DNA of 64,000 nucleotides from Arthrobacter liuii (GCF_014639275.1 NZ_BMFW01000004.1:1-64000); one strand, 5' to 3'; positions 17,819-26,731 are shown, numbered from the stretch's first letter. Notes: generated from the sequence alone by a model not told the origin. Program-made: numbers and translations.

Positions 17819-18097
17819 CTAGACGCGTTCCACCTTGACCGGTTCGGCCAGCAGTGCGCTCAGCGATTCGTTCAGGTCCTGCACGGCGGTGCCCTTGGAG
17901 TGCTTGTCCAGGTCCTCCTCGGACGCCCACTGCTCGGTCAGGACCAGCCTTTCCTCCGTGGCTTCGGTCAGCTCGTAACGGATGCAGCCCTGCTCCTTCA
18001 CCACCTCATCGATCGCGATTTCCAGGGCCAGCTTGACGCGGTAAAACTCGCCGTCGTTGGGAATGAACGTTGCTATCAGGTCAATGGGTGCACTCAT
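17819..18097 (-). CDS. Antibiotic biosynthesis monooxygenase (ABM) family protein
   Basis: A 92-residue dimeric alpha-beta barrel protein of the ABM family. DEVVKEQGCIRYELTEATEE and LVLTEQWASEEDLDKHSKG are the usual motifs. Many members have no proven substrate and are quinone or heme oxygenase-like. The ATG at 18097 is the start; the frame is open far upstream on this strand, but that extension is antisense to the acyl-CoA synthetase and was rejected. Convergent with the thioredoxin gene. Confidence 0.87.
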   Translation of the reverse strand: MSAPIDLIATFIPNDGEFYRVKLALEIAIDEVVKEQGCIRYELTEATEERLVLTEQWASEEDLDKHSKGTAVQDLNESLSALLAEPVKVERV

Positions 18098-18199
18098 GGA
18101 TTTCACAATACCGGCCCCCGCAGCGCCGCCCTGTAGTGTTGCGCCCGTTTCCCGCCGGTCTTCCTTCTCCTGCCGGGATCCTGTTGGTAGCGTGCCATC

Positions 18200-19876
18200 A
18201 TGCGTGCTTATACAGCCGGGGACACTGACGTCCCGCTCCTCGAGGAAACCATTGGCGCGAACTTCGAGCGGGTGGCCGCCCGGTTCCCCCTCCATGACGC
18301 CCTGATCGAGGCCGCTCCTGTGCCGGGCGGCGACGCGCGCCGCTGGAGCTACACCAAGATGAACGACGACGTCGACCGGCTGGCGCGCGCGCTCCTCGCC
18401 TTGGGCGTCGCCAAGGGGGAGCGGGTGGGCATCTGGAGCCCCAACTGCGCCGAGTGGACGCTGCTGCAGTACGCCACCGCCAAAACCGGCGCCATCCTGG
18501 TCAACGTCAACCCGGCGTACCGCAGCCACGAACTCGAATTCGTGGTCAAGCAGAACGGCATGCGCATGCTGGTCACGGCGCCGTCGGACACCAACAGCGA
18601 CTACGTCGCGATGGCACGCCAGGCACTCCTCACCTGCCCGGACCTGCGCGAGCTCGTCTTCCTGCCGGACCACGGCCTGGAAGCCCTGAAGTCCGGCAGT
18701 CCCCAAAGCGATGCTGAACTGACGTACGCCGAACTGCTCACCCGGGCGGACGGCGTCGGGCATCCGGTCCTGAAGGCCCGCATGGCCGAACTCCACCCGC
18801 ACGACCCCATCAACCTGCAGTACACCTCCGGCACCACGGGATTCCCAAAAGGGGCCACGCTGACGCACCACAACATCCTGAACAACGGCTTCGCGATCGG
18901 TGAGCTGCTGGGCTACACCGAACATGACCGGGTGGTCATTCCGGTGCCGTTCTACCACTGCTTCGGGATGGTAATCGGCAACCTCAACGCCCTCAGCCAC
19001 GGCGCCGCCACCATCATTCCGGGGCGTGGCTTCTCGCCGGCGGCCGCGCTTGAGGCGGTGCAGGACTTTGCCGGGACTTCCCTGTACGGGGTGCCCACCA
19101 TGTTCATCGCAGAACTTGCCCTGCCCGATTTCGGCTCCTACGACCTGTCCACGCTCCGCACCGGCGTGATGGCCGGTTCACTGTGCCCCATCGAGGTGAT
19201 GAACCGGGTGATTTCGGAGATGAACATGGTGGACGTGGCCATTTGCTACGGCATGACTGAAACCTCGCCCGTATCCACCATGACGCGGAAGGGGGACACG
19301 CTCCAGCAGCGAACCGAGACCGTGGGCCGGACCATGCCGCAGCTGGAAAGCCGGATCGTGGACCCGGCTACGGGGGAGGAACTGGAGCGCGGGCAGATCG
19401 GTGAGCTCTGCACCCGGGGCTATGCCGTGATGGCAGGGTACTGGAACCAGCCGGAGAAGACTGCCGAAGCGATCGACGCCGACGGGTGGATGCACACCGG
19501 GGACCTTGCCTGGATGGACGACGACGGGTACGTCGTGGTGGAAGGCCGGATCAAGGACATGGTGATCCGCGGCGGCGAGAACATCTACCCCCGCGAGATC
19601 GAGGAGTTCCTGTACACGCATCCCGCCATCCAGGACGTGCAGGTGATCGGGGTCCCGGATCCCAAATACGGCGAGGAGCTGATGGCCTGCATTATCCTCA
19701 AACCGGGTGCGGCGCCGCTGGACGCGGCGGCGGTGGCCGAATACTGCCGGGGGCAACTGGCCCACTACAAGATCCCGCGCTATCTGGAGGTCCGCGAAAG
19801 TTTCCCCATGACCGTCTCCGGAAAGATCCGCAAAGTCCAGATGCGCGAGGAAGCGGTGGCCCGGCTGGGGCTGTGA
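18200..19876 (+). CDS. Acyl-CoA synthetase, AMP-binding family (fatty-acid CoA ligase)
   Basis: A 558-residue ANL superfamily enzyme that adenylates a carboxylic acid and transfers it to CoA. Motifs are YTSGTTGFPKGATLTH (P-loop-like A3), GMTETSPVS (A5), GWMHTGDLAWMDDDGYV (A7), GRIKDMVIRGGENIYPREIEE (A8) and the adenylation lysine in VSGKIRKVQMRE (A10). Length and the RGGENIYP motif fit medium/long-chain fatty-acyl-CoA synthetases (FadD35-like), though the substrate is unproven. TAGCGT lies 6 nt before the ATG, suggesting a leaderless transcript. Confidence 0.9.
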   Translation: MRAYTAGDTDVPLLEETIGANFERVAARFPLHDALIEAAPVPGGDARRWSYTKMNDDVDRLARALLALGVAKGERVGIWSPNCAEWTLLQYATAKTGAILVNVNPAYRSHELEFVVKQNGMRMLVTAPSDTNSDYVAMARQALLTCPDLRELVFLPDHGLEALKSGSPQSDAELTYAELLTRADGVGHPVLKARMAELHPHDPINLQYTSGTTGFPKGATLTHHNILNNGFAIGELLGYTEHDRVVIPVPFYHCFGMVIGNLNALSHGAATIIPGRGFSPAAALEAVQDFAGTSLYGVPTMFIAELALPDFGSYDLSTLRTGVMAGSLCPIEVMNRVISEMNMVDVAICYGMTETSPVSTMTRKGDTLQQRTETVGRTMPQLESRIVDPATGEELERGQIGELCTRGYAVMAGYWNQPEKTAEAIDADGWMHTGDLAWMDDDGYVVVEGRIKDMVIRGGENIYPREIEEFLYTHPAIQDVQVIGVPDPKYGEELMACIILKPGAAPLDAAAVAEYCRGQLAHYKIPRYLEVRESFPMTVSGKIRKVQMREEAVARLGL

Positions 19877-20040
19877 CTACCCGGGCTGCTGCACCAGGTC
19901 GAAGCGGACTTCCCCGTCGCAGATCGTGGTGATCCTGATGTTCCCCCAAATCAGTCCGGGCTCCAGCTTAAGCGAAGGGAGCCACAGGAGGCATGGGGAG
20001 AACTGCCCGACTAGTTCGTACGTCTGGATCCGGCTGGGCG
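19877..20040 (-). pseudogene. Possible 3' coding remnant
   Basis: On the minus strand, in a frame different from the neighbouring hypothetical protein, about 50 codons ending with TAG at about 19877 show strong G/C preference at third positions and read like protein (IQTYELVGQFS..., then IWGNIRITTICDGEVRFDLV). There is no start or ribosome site for it alone. It could be the tail of an eroded gene or a frameshifted extension of the gene at 20011. I do not recognise a family. Confidence 0.35.
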
Positions 20041-20616
20041 GCGGGATGCCCGCACCGCCGCTGCTGCCATCAGGATCGCGGCGGCGAGCGCGGCGACGGC
20101 CAGGAGACCGCGCGAAGCACCTGGCGTGGGCGCCAAAGCACGGAAAGCCCCCCGCCGCGGACTGGCCTGACGCACCGTGGTGACTTCGTCCGGGGAAAGC
20201 TCCCAATCTGAGGGTGCGGGAAAGATTCCGGGCGGGAGCTGCTCCTCCCGGAGTTCGCGCCTGGCGGCGAGCCGCTCCCGGACCTCCTCGTTCGGGGCGG
20301 GCACAATCGCGTCGGCCGCCACGGCCGCGGGAAGGTCCACAATGTAGGGCTCACCGTAGAACGCTGAGGAAGCCACTGATTCCACCCAGGTGCCGGGTGG
20401 AGCCTTGATGCCCCTGCGGCTGAATTCGGACAACAGCAGGACCCGGATCTCGTCCAGGCCCTTGCCCTCAGCGTCCCGCGTAACCTCGAAGATGGCCAGC
20501 TGGAGCTGCAGCTTCTCGTCCGCGGCAGGGTCCGTGGCGGCGGGGTCCTGCCCGGTGGGATCGACGTCCAGAGGCTCCCTGCGGGCCTGGTTCCTGCTGC
20601 CTGGATTGGAGCTCAT
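20011..20616 (-). CDS. Hypothetical protein with one C-terminal transmembrane helix
   Basis: A 201-residue protein I do not recognise. It has a charged, disordered-looking N-terminus (residues 1-30), a central region with a DEIRVLLLSEFSRRGIKAPPGTWVESVASSAFYGEPYIVDLP block of conserved-looking pattern, an Arg/Glu-rich segment, and a hydrophobic helix near the C-terminus (LLAVAALAAAILMAAAAVR) followed by a basic tail. This resembles a tail-anchored or single-pass membrane protein. The start at 20616 was preferred over 20634 because AAAGGA lies 7 nt before it. Confidence 0.6.
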   Translation of the reverse strand: MSSNPGSRNQARREPLDVDPTGQDPAATDPAADEKLQLQLAIFEVTRDAEGKGLDEIRVLLLSEFSRRGIKAPPGTWVESVASSAFYGEPYIVDLPAAVAADAIVPAPNEEVRERLAARRELREEQLPPGIFPAPSDWELSPDEVTTVRQASPRRGAFRALAPTPGASRGLLAVAALAAAILMAAAAVRASRRPAGSRRTN

Positions 20617-20724
20617 GGGGATCCTTTCGGTCATGGTTCAGCCGTCCGGCTGGCTGGACGCCCTTATTGGAGCCGTACCCATTGCTGCCAGGATCAAGCG
20701 TTTCTTTCCTGGGAACCCGGGACT

Positions 20725-21708
20725 TCAGTGCCTGCGGTGGTCCTGGATGGTCATCCGCGGTCCGAAGGTGGGTTTGCGGAAGCCGGTGCCCTGGATCATC
20801 CGGACCACACGCTGCCGGTGCCCCCGCCAGGGTTCCAGCAGCCGGAGCATCCCGGCGTCGTCCGTCCGGCGGCCGGTGAGTGCCGCGCCCACGTACGCCG
20901 CAAGGTGGTAGTCGCCCACCGAGATCGAGTCCGGGCAGCCGTGGGTGCGCTGCACCACCTCGGCGGCGGTCCAGGCCCCGATGCCTGGAATGACCTGCAT
21001 CTTTTCCGCCGCCTGGGCGGCCGGCAGTGTGGCGAGGCGTTCAAGCGCGACGGCGGAGCGCAGCGCGCGCATGACAGTGGCCGAACGCTGGGGTCCCACC
21101 CCGGCCTTGTGCCACTCCCAACTGGGAACCTGCAGCCATTGCGCGGCCGTGGGTACCAGTACCAGGCCGGCCGGGGTGGACATTCCCGCCCGGGGCGCTG
21201 GTGTTCCATAGCGGTGCACCAGGTAGCGGTAGGCGCGCCGCGCCTCAATTACCGTCACCTTCTGCTCCAGGATGATCGGCACCAGTTGGTCCACCATGCG
21301 CCCGCTCGAAGGCAGCCGGACCGCCAGGCTGCGCCGCCGTGCCTCCCTGACCATGCGCGGCAGCGTGGCATGGAAGGCGGGTTCATCGAAGCCCCGCCAG
21401 TCGTCGTGGGCCCCCAACAGCCGGGGCGCTTCCTGCACCGCGGCTGCCGCGCCGGGCCCCCAGGCCTGGATGTCCACCAGCGGCCCGCCTGCTTCGCCGC
21501 CCGCCGGGACGAGCCGCATGGTTGCCGGGCCGGCCGGCGTGGTAAACGCAGTCCAAATGACGTCACCCTGGACGCTGAAGGAAGTATCGGTGTTGCCGGG
21601 CAGCAGCGGCGCAAGGGTGCGGGAAAGACTGTAGGGACCCTCCGGATACCACCGCATTGACACGTCCGCCGCCGCTGCCAGCCGAGGAGGTGCCGCTGCG
21701 ATCGTCAT
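20725..21708 (-). CDS. DNA-3-methyladenine glycosylase II-like protein (AlkA/HhH-GPD superfamily)
   Basis: A 327-residue helix-hairpin-helix glycosylase that removes alkylated purines from DNA. The HhH motif is MQVIPGIGAWTAAEVVQ; the catalytic aspartate is in ISVGDYHLAAYVG. An N-terminal AlkA-like domain is present (residues about 15-140), and length is close to AlkA. It is transcribed alone on the minus strand. Start is uncertain: ATG at 21717 or 21708, both with poor ribosome sites. GGAAGG lies just before 21708, too close to be convincing. DNA repair role is by family. Confidence 0.83.
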   Translation of the reverse strand: MTIAAAPPRLAAAADVSMRWYPEGPYSLSRTLAPLLPGNTDTSFSVQGDVIWTAFTTPAGPATMRLVPAGGEAGGPLVDIQAWGPGAAAAVQEAPRLLGAHDDWRGFDEPAFHATLPRMVREARRRSLAVRLPSSGRMVDQLVPIILEQKVTVIEARRAYRYLVHRYGTPAPRAGMSTPAGLVLVPTAAQWLQVPSWEWHKAGVGPQRSATVMRALRSAVALERLATLPAAQAAEKMQVIPGIGAWTAAEVVQRTHGCPDSISVGDYHLAAYVGAALTGRRTDDAGMLRLLEPWRGHRQRVVRMIQGTGFRKPTFGPRMTIQDHRRH

Positions 21709-21860
21709 GCCTTCCATCGTCCCACGGACCGCCGACAGCGGCGGGACCATAGGCCCTTCTGTGCTTCCCGCCCCCGGATTAGGATCACCGCGTGCGGTAC
21801 CTGGGTGGCCGGCAATAACCAAAAGAAGCTGCAGACTTACAGAATTTCGGAGGGCAAACC

Positions 21861-22265
21861 ATGGGTGGAGTAGTGCATTTCGAGATCCCCGCGGACGACC
21901 AGAAGCGGGCCAGGAAGTTCTACCAGGATGCGCTGGGCTGGCGGATAGAAGCGGTGCCGGGGATGGACTACAGCATGGTCATCACTACTGACATGGATGA
22001 CGCCGGCCAGCCGGCGGCTCCGGGTGCCATTAACGGGGGAATGATGGCCAGGGAGGGCCAGATCACCAGCCCCGTGATCACCGTGGACGTTCCGGACATC
22101 AACGCCACGCTCAAGGCCGTGGAGGAGCTGGGCGGGTCCGTGGTCATGCCCAAGAACGAGATTCCGGGCATGGGCTTCACCGCCTACTTCAAGGATCCCG
22201 AGGGCAACGTGATGGGCCTCTGGGAAAATCTGCCCGCCGGCGAAGGACAGGGCGCAGGCAGCTGA
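21861..22265 (+). CDS. VOC family (glyoxalase-like) protein
   Basis: A 134-residue vicinal oxygen chelate protein with two beta-alpha-beta-beta-beta modules. VVHFEIPADDQKRARKFYQDALGW starts the first and TAYFKDPEGNVMGLWE ends the second. The H and E residues expected at VOC metal positions are HFEIP and GLWE. Function not assignable: many such proteins are resistance or uncharacterised. CGGAGGG precedes the ATG at 21861. Convergent with the permease at 22292. Confidence 0.85.
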   Translation: MGGVVHFEIPADDQKRARKFYQDALGWRIEAVPGMDYSMVITTDMDDAGQPAAPGAINGGMMAREGQITSPVITVDVPDINATLKAVEELGGSVVMPKNEIPGMGFTAYFKDPEGNVMGLWENLPAGEGQGAGS

Positions 22266-22291
22266 TCGGCAGCACGGCACGGAACGCCGCC

Positions 22292-23479
22292 TCAGGGCAT
22301 GCCGGAAGACGCCCACAGCGCCAGGACGGCCAGCGGCACCGTCAGCGCCGCGGCCACCAGGCCCGCCGCCGCGAAGCCGCCCCACCGGATGGGGACGTTC
22401 AGCACCCGGAGCCGTTCATGCCACAGCAGCGTTGCCAGCGACGCCCACGGAGTGACCAGCGGGCCGAGGTTCACCCCGATGAGCAGGGCGGCAAGCCGGG
22501 CCGGTGATCCTGCCACCGGTTCCAGTGCCAGGTAGGCAGGGAGGTTGTTGGCGGCGTTGGCCGCGCCGGCACCCAGCCCGGCCAGCTGCAGGAGCGCAGG
22601 CAGGCTTTCGCCTGACCCGGCGACGCCTGCCAGCAGGGTGGTCAGGCCGTGGGCATGCAAGGTTTCCATCAGCATGAACAGGCCCACCGTCAGCATCAGC
22701 GGCCGCCAAGGGACCATGGACAACCGCAGGGCGGCGGGACGCCGGCGCACAAAGACCACCAGGAGGACTGCTGCGGCTGTGAGTGCCGGGTATTGGACCG
22801 GGACTCCGGACACGAGCGCCGGCAACAGGACCAGGAGTGTCACCGCGGCGGCCTTCAGCAGCGTGCGGTCGCGGACAGGATGGGCAGGCTGCGGGCCGTA
22901 CGTCCCGCGGAGGTCCCGGCGGAACGCCAGCCACAGCAGGATGAGGGGGACCAGCACACCCACGACGGCGGGGGCCCACACCAGTCCCGCGAAGCGCCAC
23001 GGGCTCAAGCCCAGCCGGTCCTGCGCCAGGAGGTTTGTCAGGTTGGAGACGGGCAGGAGCAGTGAAGCGGTGTTGGCCAGCCAGATGCTGGTCAGCGCAA
23101 ACGGCAGCGGCGGGATCCGGGCGTGTACGGCCAGGAGGACCACCACAGGGGTGACCAGCACCGCCGTCGTGTCCAGGGACAGGAACACCGTGGACACCGC
23201 GGCCACCGCCACCACCAGGAGCCACAGCAGGAAGACCCGCCCCCGGCCCAGGGCGGCCAGCCGGTCCGTCACCGCCCGGAACAGCCCTGCCTCATCCACG
23301 AGTTCCGTGACCAGGGACATCGCCAGCACGAAGGCAAGGATGGGAATGGTGCGGGAAGCCAGTTCCCCGAAGGCGGGAAGGGGCAGGACACCCGATGCGA
23401 GGGTGGCCAGGCCTGCTGCAAGGGTTGCGCCGGGCAGCAGGAAACTGCGGGCTGCTTTCAGCCATGCGAACTGCTTCAC
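22292..23479 (-). CDS. ArsB/CitMHS-type permease
   Basis: A 395-residue membrane protein with about 11-12 helices. FLSLDTTAVLVTPVVVLLA, WLANTASLLLPVSNLTNLL and NLGPLVTPWASLATLLWHE are the conserved helical-hairpin motifs of the ion transporter superfamily (ArsB arsenite exporters, CitMHS, NhaD). Substrate not decidable: no ArsR, ArsC or arsenic gene lies nearby. GTG start at 23479 with GGGAGG upstream. Divergent from cystathionine beta-synthase, 59 bp away. Confidence 0.83.
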   Translation of the reverse strand: MKQFAWLKAARSFLLPGATLAAGLATLASGVLPLPAFGELASRTIPILAFVLAMSLVTELVDEAGLFRAVTDRLAALGRGRVFLLWLLVVAVAAVSTVFLSLDTTAVLVTPVVVLLAVHARIPPLPFALTSIWLANTASLLLPVSNLTNLLAQDRLGLSPWRFAGLVWAPAVVGVLVPLILLWLAFRRDLRGTYGPQPAHPVRDRTLLKAAAVTLLVLLPALVSGVPVQYPALTAAAVLLVVFVRRRPAALRLSMVPWRPLMLTVGLFMLMETLHAHGLTTLLAGVAGSGESLPALLQLAGLGAGAANAANNLPAYLALEPVAGSPARLAALLIGVNLGPLVTPWASLATLLWHERLRVLNVPIRWGGFAAAGLVAAALTVPLAVLALWASSGMP

Positions 23480-23538
23480 CGGCTTATCCTCCCATCCCGG
23501 GCAGGGGACGCCGTGCAGTAAGCGGTAGCTTTGTACCT

Positions 23539-24924
23539 ATGAAGTACGCCCAGTCCATCCTGGACCTCATCGGCAACACCCCGCTCATCAAACTCAACCA
23601 CGTGACCGACGGCATCAAGGCCACCGTCCTGGTCAAGCTGGAGTACCTGAACCCTGGCGGATCCATCAAGGACCGCATCGCGGCGCAGATGATCGAGGAT
23701 GCCGAACGCGACGGCAAGCTCAAGCCCGGCGGCACCATCGTGGAGCCCACCTCCGGCAACACCGGCGTGGGCCTGGCCCTGGTGGCGCAGCAAAAAGGCT
23801 ACAAGTGCGTCTTCGTGGTCCCGGACAAGGTAGGCGAGGACAAGCGCGCCGTCCTGCAGGCCTACGGCGCGGAAGTGGTGGTCACGCCCACATCCGTGCC
23901 CCCGGACAGCCCGCAAAGCTACTACGGCGTCTCGGACCGGATCACCAGGGAGACGCCAGGCGCCTTCAAGCCAGACCAGTTCTCCAACCCTGCCGCCCCG
24001 GGCAGCCACTACAAGACCACCGGCCCCGAAATCTGGCGGGACACCGACGGCAAAGTCACCCACTGCGTCATCGGCGCCGGCACGGGGGGCACCATCACCG
24101 GCACCGGCCGGTACCTCAAGGAGGTTTCGGCTGACAGGCCGGAGTCCGACGGCGGGGTGGTCCGGATCATCGGCGCGGACCCTGAAGGTTCGGTCTACTC
24201 AGGCGGCACCGGGCGCCCTTACTTCGTTGAGGGCGTCGGGGAGGACATGTGGCCGGCGAACTACGACAAGACGGTCCCGGACCAGGTGATCGCCGTCAGC
24301 GACGCCGATTCCTTCGCCATGACCCGCCGCCTCGCAAGGGAAGAGGGGCTGCTGGTGGGCGGTTCCTCCGGGATGGCTGTAGTAGCCGCGCTGCAGGCGG
24401 CGAAGGACCTGCCGGAAAGCGCCGTCGTCGTGGTCATCCTGCCCGACTCGGGCCGCGGCTACCTGGCCAAGATCTTCAACGACCAGTGGATGCGCTCCTA
24501 CGGTTTCCTCTCCGGCGGCGAGGAAACCTCCGTGGGGGAGGTCATCAAGTCCAAGAACGGCGAACTGCCGGACCTGGTGCACATCCACCCCAACGAGTCG
24601 GTCCGCGACGTCATCAACATCATGAACGAGTTCGGCGTCAGCCACATCCCGGTCCTCTCGCAGGAACCGCCCGTGGTCATGGGCGAGGTCCTGGGTGCCG
24701 TGGACGAGCGCACGCTGACCGCCAAGCTGTTCCGCGGCGAGGCCAAGCTGACGGATAAGATTTCCGAGCATATGGGCCCCAAGTTGCCCGTGATCGGATC
24801 GCTGGAAACCATCTCCGCCGCCAGGGAGCTGCTCTCCGACGCGGACACCCTGATGGTCACGTTCGTGGGCGCGCCCGTGGGCATCCTCACCCGGCACGAC
24901 CTGCTGGCCTACCTCAGCAACTGA
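23539..24924 (+). CDS. Cystathionine beta-synthase
   Basis: A 461-residue PLP enzyme that condenses homocysteine with serine to cystathionine, the first step of reverse transsulfuration. The PLP lysine is K44 in NPGGSIKDRIA; TSGNTGVGLALVAQQKGYKC and the GTGGTITGTGRYLKE phosphate-binding loop are visible. The C-terminus (about 340-461) carries two CBS domains (VRDVINIMNEFGVSHIPV and ISAARELLSDADTLMV), a regulatory module that other synthases of this type use. A TAGCTT -10 lies 7 nt before the ATG, so it is likely leaderless. Upstream in-frame extension is antisense to the permease and rejected. Coupled to the next gene 26 nt downstream. Confidence 0.93.
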   Translation: MKYAQSILDLIGNTPLIKLNHVTDGIKATVLVKLEYLNPGGSIKDRIAAQMIEDAERDGKLKPGGTIVEPTSGNTGVGLALVAQQKGYKCVFVVPDKVGEDKRAVLQAYGAEVVVTPTSVPPDSPQSYYGVSDRITRETPGAFKPDQFSNPAAPGSHYKTTGPEIWRDTDGKVTHCVIGAGTGGTITGTGRYLKEVSADRPESDGGVVRIIGADPEGSVYSGGTGRPYFVEGVGEDMWPANYDKTVPDQVIAVSDADSFAMTRRLAREEGLLVGGSSGMAVVAALQAAKDLPESAVVVVILPDSGRGYLAKIFNDQWMRSYGFLSGGEETSVGEVIKSKNGELPDLVHIHPNESVRDVINIMNEFGVSHIPVLSQEPPVVMGEVLGAVDERTLTAKLFRGEAKLTDKISEHMGPKLPVIGSLETISAARELLSDADTLMVTFVGAPVGILTRHDLLAYLSN

Positions 24925-24950
24925 TCTGCCTTACCCATGAAGGAGCACTC

Positions 24951-26114
24951 ATGACTGCCTCTGAAAACCAGGGTTTCAACACCCGCGCCGTCCACGCCGG
25001 CCAGGCCTTCGAGCCCCGCACCGGAGCCGTGGTGCCGCCGCTGCACTTCAGCTCCACCTACGCCCAGGACGGCATCGGCGGCCTCCGCAGCGGGTATGAA
25101 TACGGCCGCGGCGGCAACCCCACCAGGGACGCGCTGCAGGAACAACTCGCGGCGCTGGAACTGGGCACCCACGCCTACAGCTTCAGCTCCGGGCTCGCCG
25201 CGGAGGATGCCCTCATCCGCGCGCTCACCCGGCCCGGGGACCACATCGTGCTGGGCAATGACGCCTACGGCGGCACCTACCGGCTGATCAGCCGGGTGCT
25301 GGGGGACTGGGGGATCGGCAACACTCCGGTGGACATGGCCAACCTGGACAGGGTCCGCCATGCGGTGGCTGCGCACAAGACCCGGTTTGTGTGGGTGGAG
25401 ACGCCGTCCAACCCGCTGATGAAGATCACCGACATCGTGGCGCTCGCCGACATCGCGCACGACGCCGGCGCCCTCCTGGTGGTCGACAACACCTTCGCGT
25501 CCCCGTACCTGCAGAACCCGCTCGCCCTGGGTGCCGACGTGGTGGTCCACTCCACCACCAAATACATTGGGGGCCACTCGGACGTAGTGGGCGGTGCCGT
25601 CATCGTCAAGGACGCGGAGCTGGCCGAGAAGATCGGCTTCGTCCAGTTCGCCGTGGGGGCCGTGTCCGGCCCCATGGACGCCTTCCTTACCACCCGGGGG
25701 CTGAAGACGCTCGGCGTGCGGATGGACCGGCACAGCCTCAACGGCCAAGCGGTGGCCGAGTGGCTGCTGGAGCGCCCTGAAGTGGAGGCCGTCCTGTATC
25801 CGGGCCTGCCCACCCACCCGGGCCACGAACTCGCAAAGAAGCAGATGCGGAGCTTCGGTGGCATGGTCTCGGTGCAGTTCAAGGGCGGTGAAGCGGCGGC
25901 CCGGAAGGTGGCAGAGTCCACCTCGGTGTTCACGCTGGCGGAGTCCCTGGGCGGCATCGAGTCCCTCATGAACTACCCCTCCGAGATGACCCACGCCTCG
26001 GTCAAGGGCACCGAGCTGGCCGTTCCGGTGAACCTGCTCCGACTCTCCTGCGGCATCGAGGACGTGGAAGACCTGCTCGCGGACCTGGACCAGGCCTTCT
26101 CCTCCATCCCGTAA
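24951..26114 (+). CDS. metB: Cystathionine gamma-synthase (MetB-type Cys/Met metabolism PLP enzyme)
   Basis: A 387-residue PLP enzyme of the Cys/Met family. The PLP lysine is K204 in HSTTKYIGGHSDVVGG; RAVHAGQAFEPRTGAVVPPLHFSSTY, YGRGGNPTR and LAESLGGIESLMNYPSEMTH are typical. It makes or cleaves cystathionine: as gamma-synthase it uses O-acyl-homoserine and cysteine, but actinobacterial members can also act as gamma-lyase, and sequence alone does not settle this. GAAGGAG lies 7 nt before the ATG. It follows cystathionine beta-synthase by 26 nt, so the two are almost certainly one operon. A long hairpin follows. Confidence 0.88.
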   Translation: MTASENQGFNTRAVHAGQAFEPRTGAVVPPLHFSSTYAQDGIGGLRSGYEYGRGGNPTRDALQEQLAALELGTHAYSFSSGLAAEDALIRALTRPGDHIVLGNDAYGGTYRLISRVLGDWGIGNTPVDMANLDRVRHAVAAHKTRFVWVETPSNPLMKITDIVALADIAHDAGALLVVDNTFASPYLQNPLALGADVVVHSTTKYIGGHSDVVGGAVIVKDAELAEKIGFVQFAVGAVSGPMDAFLTTRGLKTLGVRMDRHSLNGQAVAEWLLERPEVEAVLYPGLPTHPGHELAKKQMRSFGGMVSVQFKGGEAAARKVAESTSVFTLAESLGGIESLMNYPSEMTHASVKGTELAVPVNLLRLSCGIEDVEDLLADLDQAFSSIP

Positions 26115-26186
26115 CCCTCCCGCGAGATGCCACTTAACGGCAGTGCCAGCCACCCGGACTGCCGTTAGATGCCATCTCGCGGAGGG
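26115..26186. repeat. Long imperfect hairpin after metB
   Basis: Arms of about 29 nt (26115-26144 and 26158-26186) match with one bulge and three mismatches; inner ends read AACGGCAGT / ACTGCCGTT with a 13-nt loop. It may act as a terminator, but no T-run follows. Inner and outer parts (GCGAGATG / CATCTCGC) are well conserved. It is different in sequence from the hairpins at 28951 and 48914. Confidence 0.7.
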
Positions 26187-26188
26187 CA

Positions 26189-26217
26189 TGGCTTTCTTGA
26201 AGAAAGCCAGCTAGGGT
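26189..26217 (+). promoter_or_regulatory. Palindrome overlapping the HxlR gene promoter
   Basis: TGGCTTTCTT (26189-26198) and AAGAAAGCCA (26200-26209) form a perfect 10-bp inverted repeat around one base. It is followed at 26212 by TAGGGT, a leaderless-type -10 located 7 nt before the HxlR start at 26225. The palindrome thus occupies the -35/spacer region, a position typical of an autorepression operator. Binding is inference. Confidence 0.6.
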
Positions 26218-26224
26218 TGGCGTC

Positions 26225-26731
26225 ATGCCACTTCGATCCGACTGGTCCCAACGCAACTGCAGCATGGCGCGCGGCCTGGACATCCTGGGCGATCCCTGGT
26301 CCATCCTGGTCCTCCGCGAGGTCTTCTTCGGCAACGGACGCTTCGATGCCATGAGGAGCCGGCTGGAAGTGGCCGACTCGGTCCTCACCAAGCGGCTGGC
26401 AGGCCTGGTTGAGTCCGGGCTGCTGGCGAAGAAGGCGTACGACGACGGCGGCCGCACCCGCCAGGAGTACGTCCTCACTCCCAAGGGTGAAGACGCGCTC
26501 CCGGTCCTGAATGCCGTCACCATCTGGGCGGAAAAGCACCTGCCCGCCCCCTCGGATCAAGCCCACCTTTATGTCATCCACACCGGCTGCGGGAAACCCA
26601 CCACCTCGGCGGACACCTGCACCGAATGCGGGGAACGGCTGTCCGCGGCCAACACCAGCTGGCACAGCCGGTCCAGGTCCGAGCATCCCATCCAGCTGTC
26701 CACCGCATCCGGGAAAGGAACCGCAGCGTGA
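26225..26731 (+). CDS. HxlR family transcriptional regulator with a C-terminal zinc-ribbon-like tail
   Basis: A 168-residue protein. Residues about 12-105 form the HxlR winged helix (C-S-M-ARGLDILGDPWSILVLREVFFG; later RLAGLVESGLLAKKAY, LTPKGEDALPVL). The tail contains CGKPTTSADTCTECG, three or four cysteines near residues 122-140 that could bind zinc, an addition seen in many HxlR proteins. It overlaps the following MFS gene (GTGA) and probably regulates the transporter and itself. The inducer is unknown. Confidence 0.88.
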   Translation: MPLRSDWSQRNCSMARGLDILGDPWSILVLREVFFGNGRFDAMRSRLEVADSVLTKRLAGLVESGLLAKKAYDDGGRTRQEYVLTPKGEDALPVLNAVTIWAEKHLPAPSDQAHLYVIHTGCGKPTTSADTCTECGERLSAANTSWHSRSRSEHPIQLSTASGKGTAA

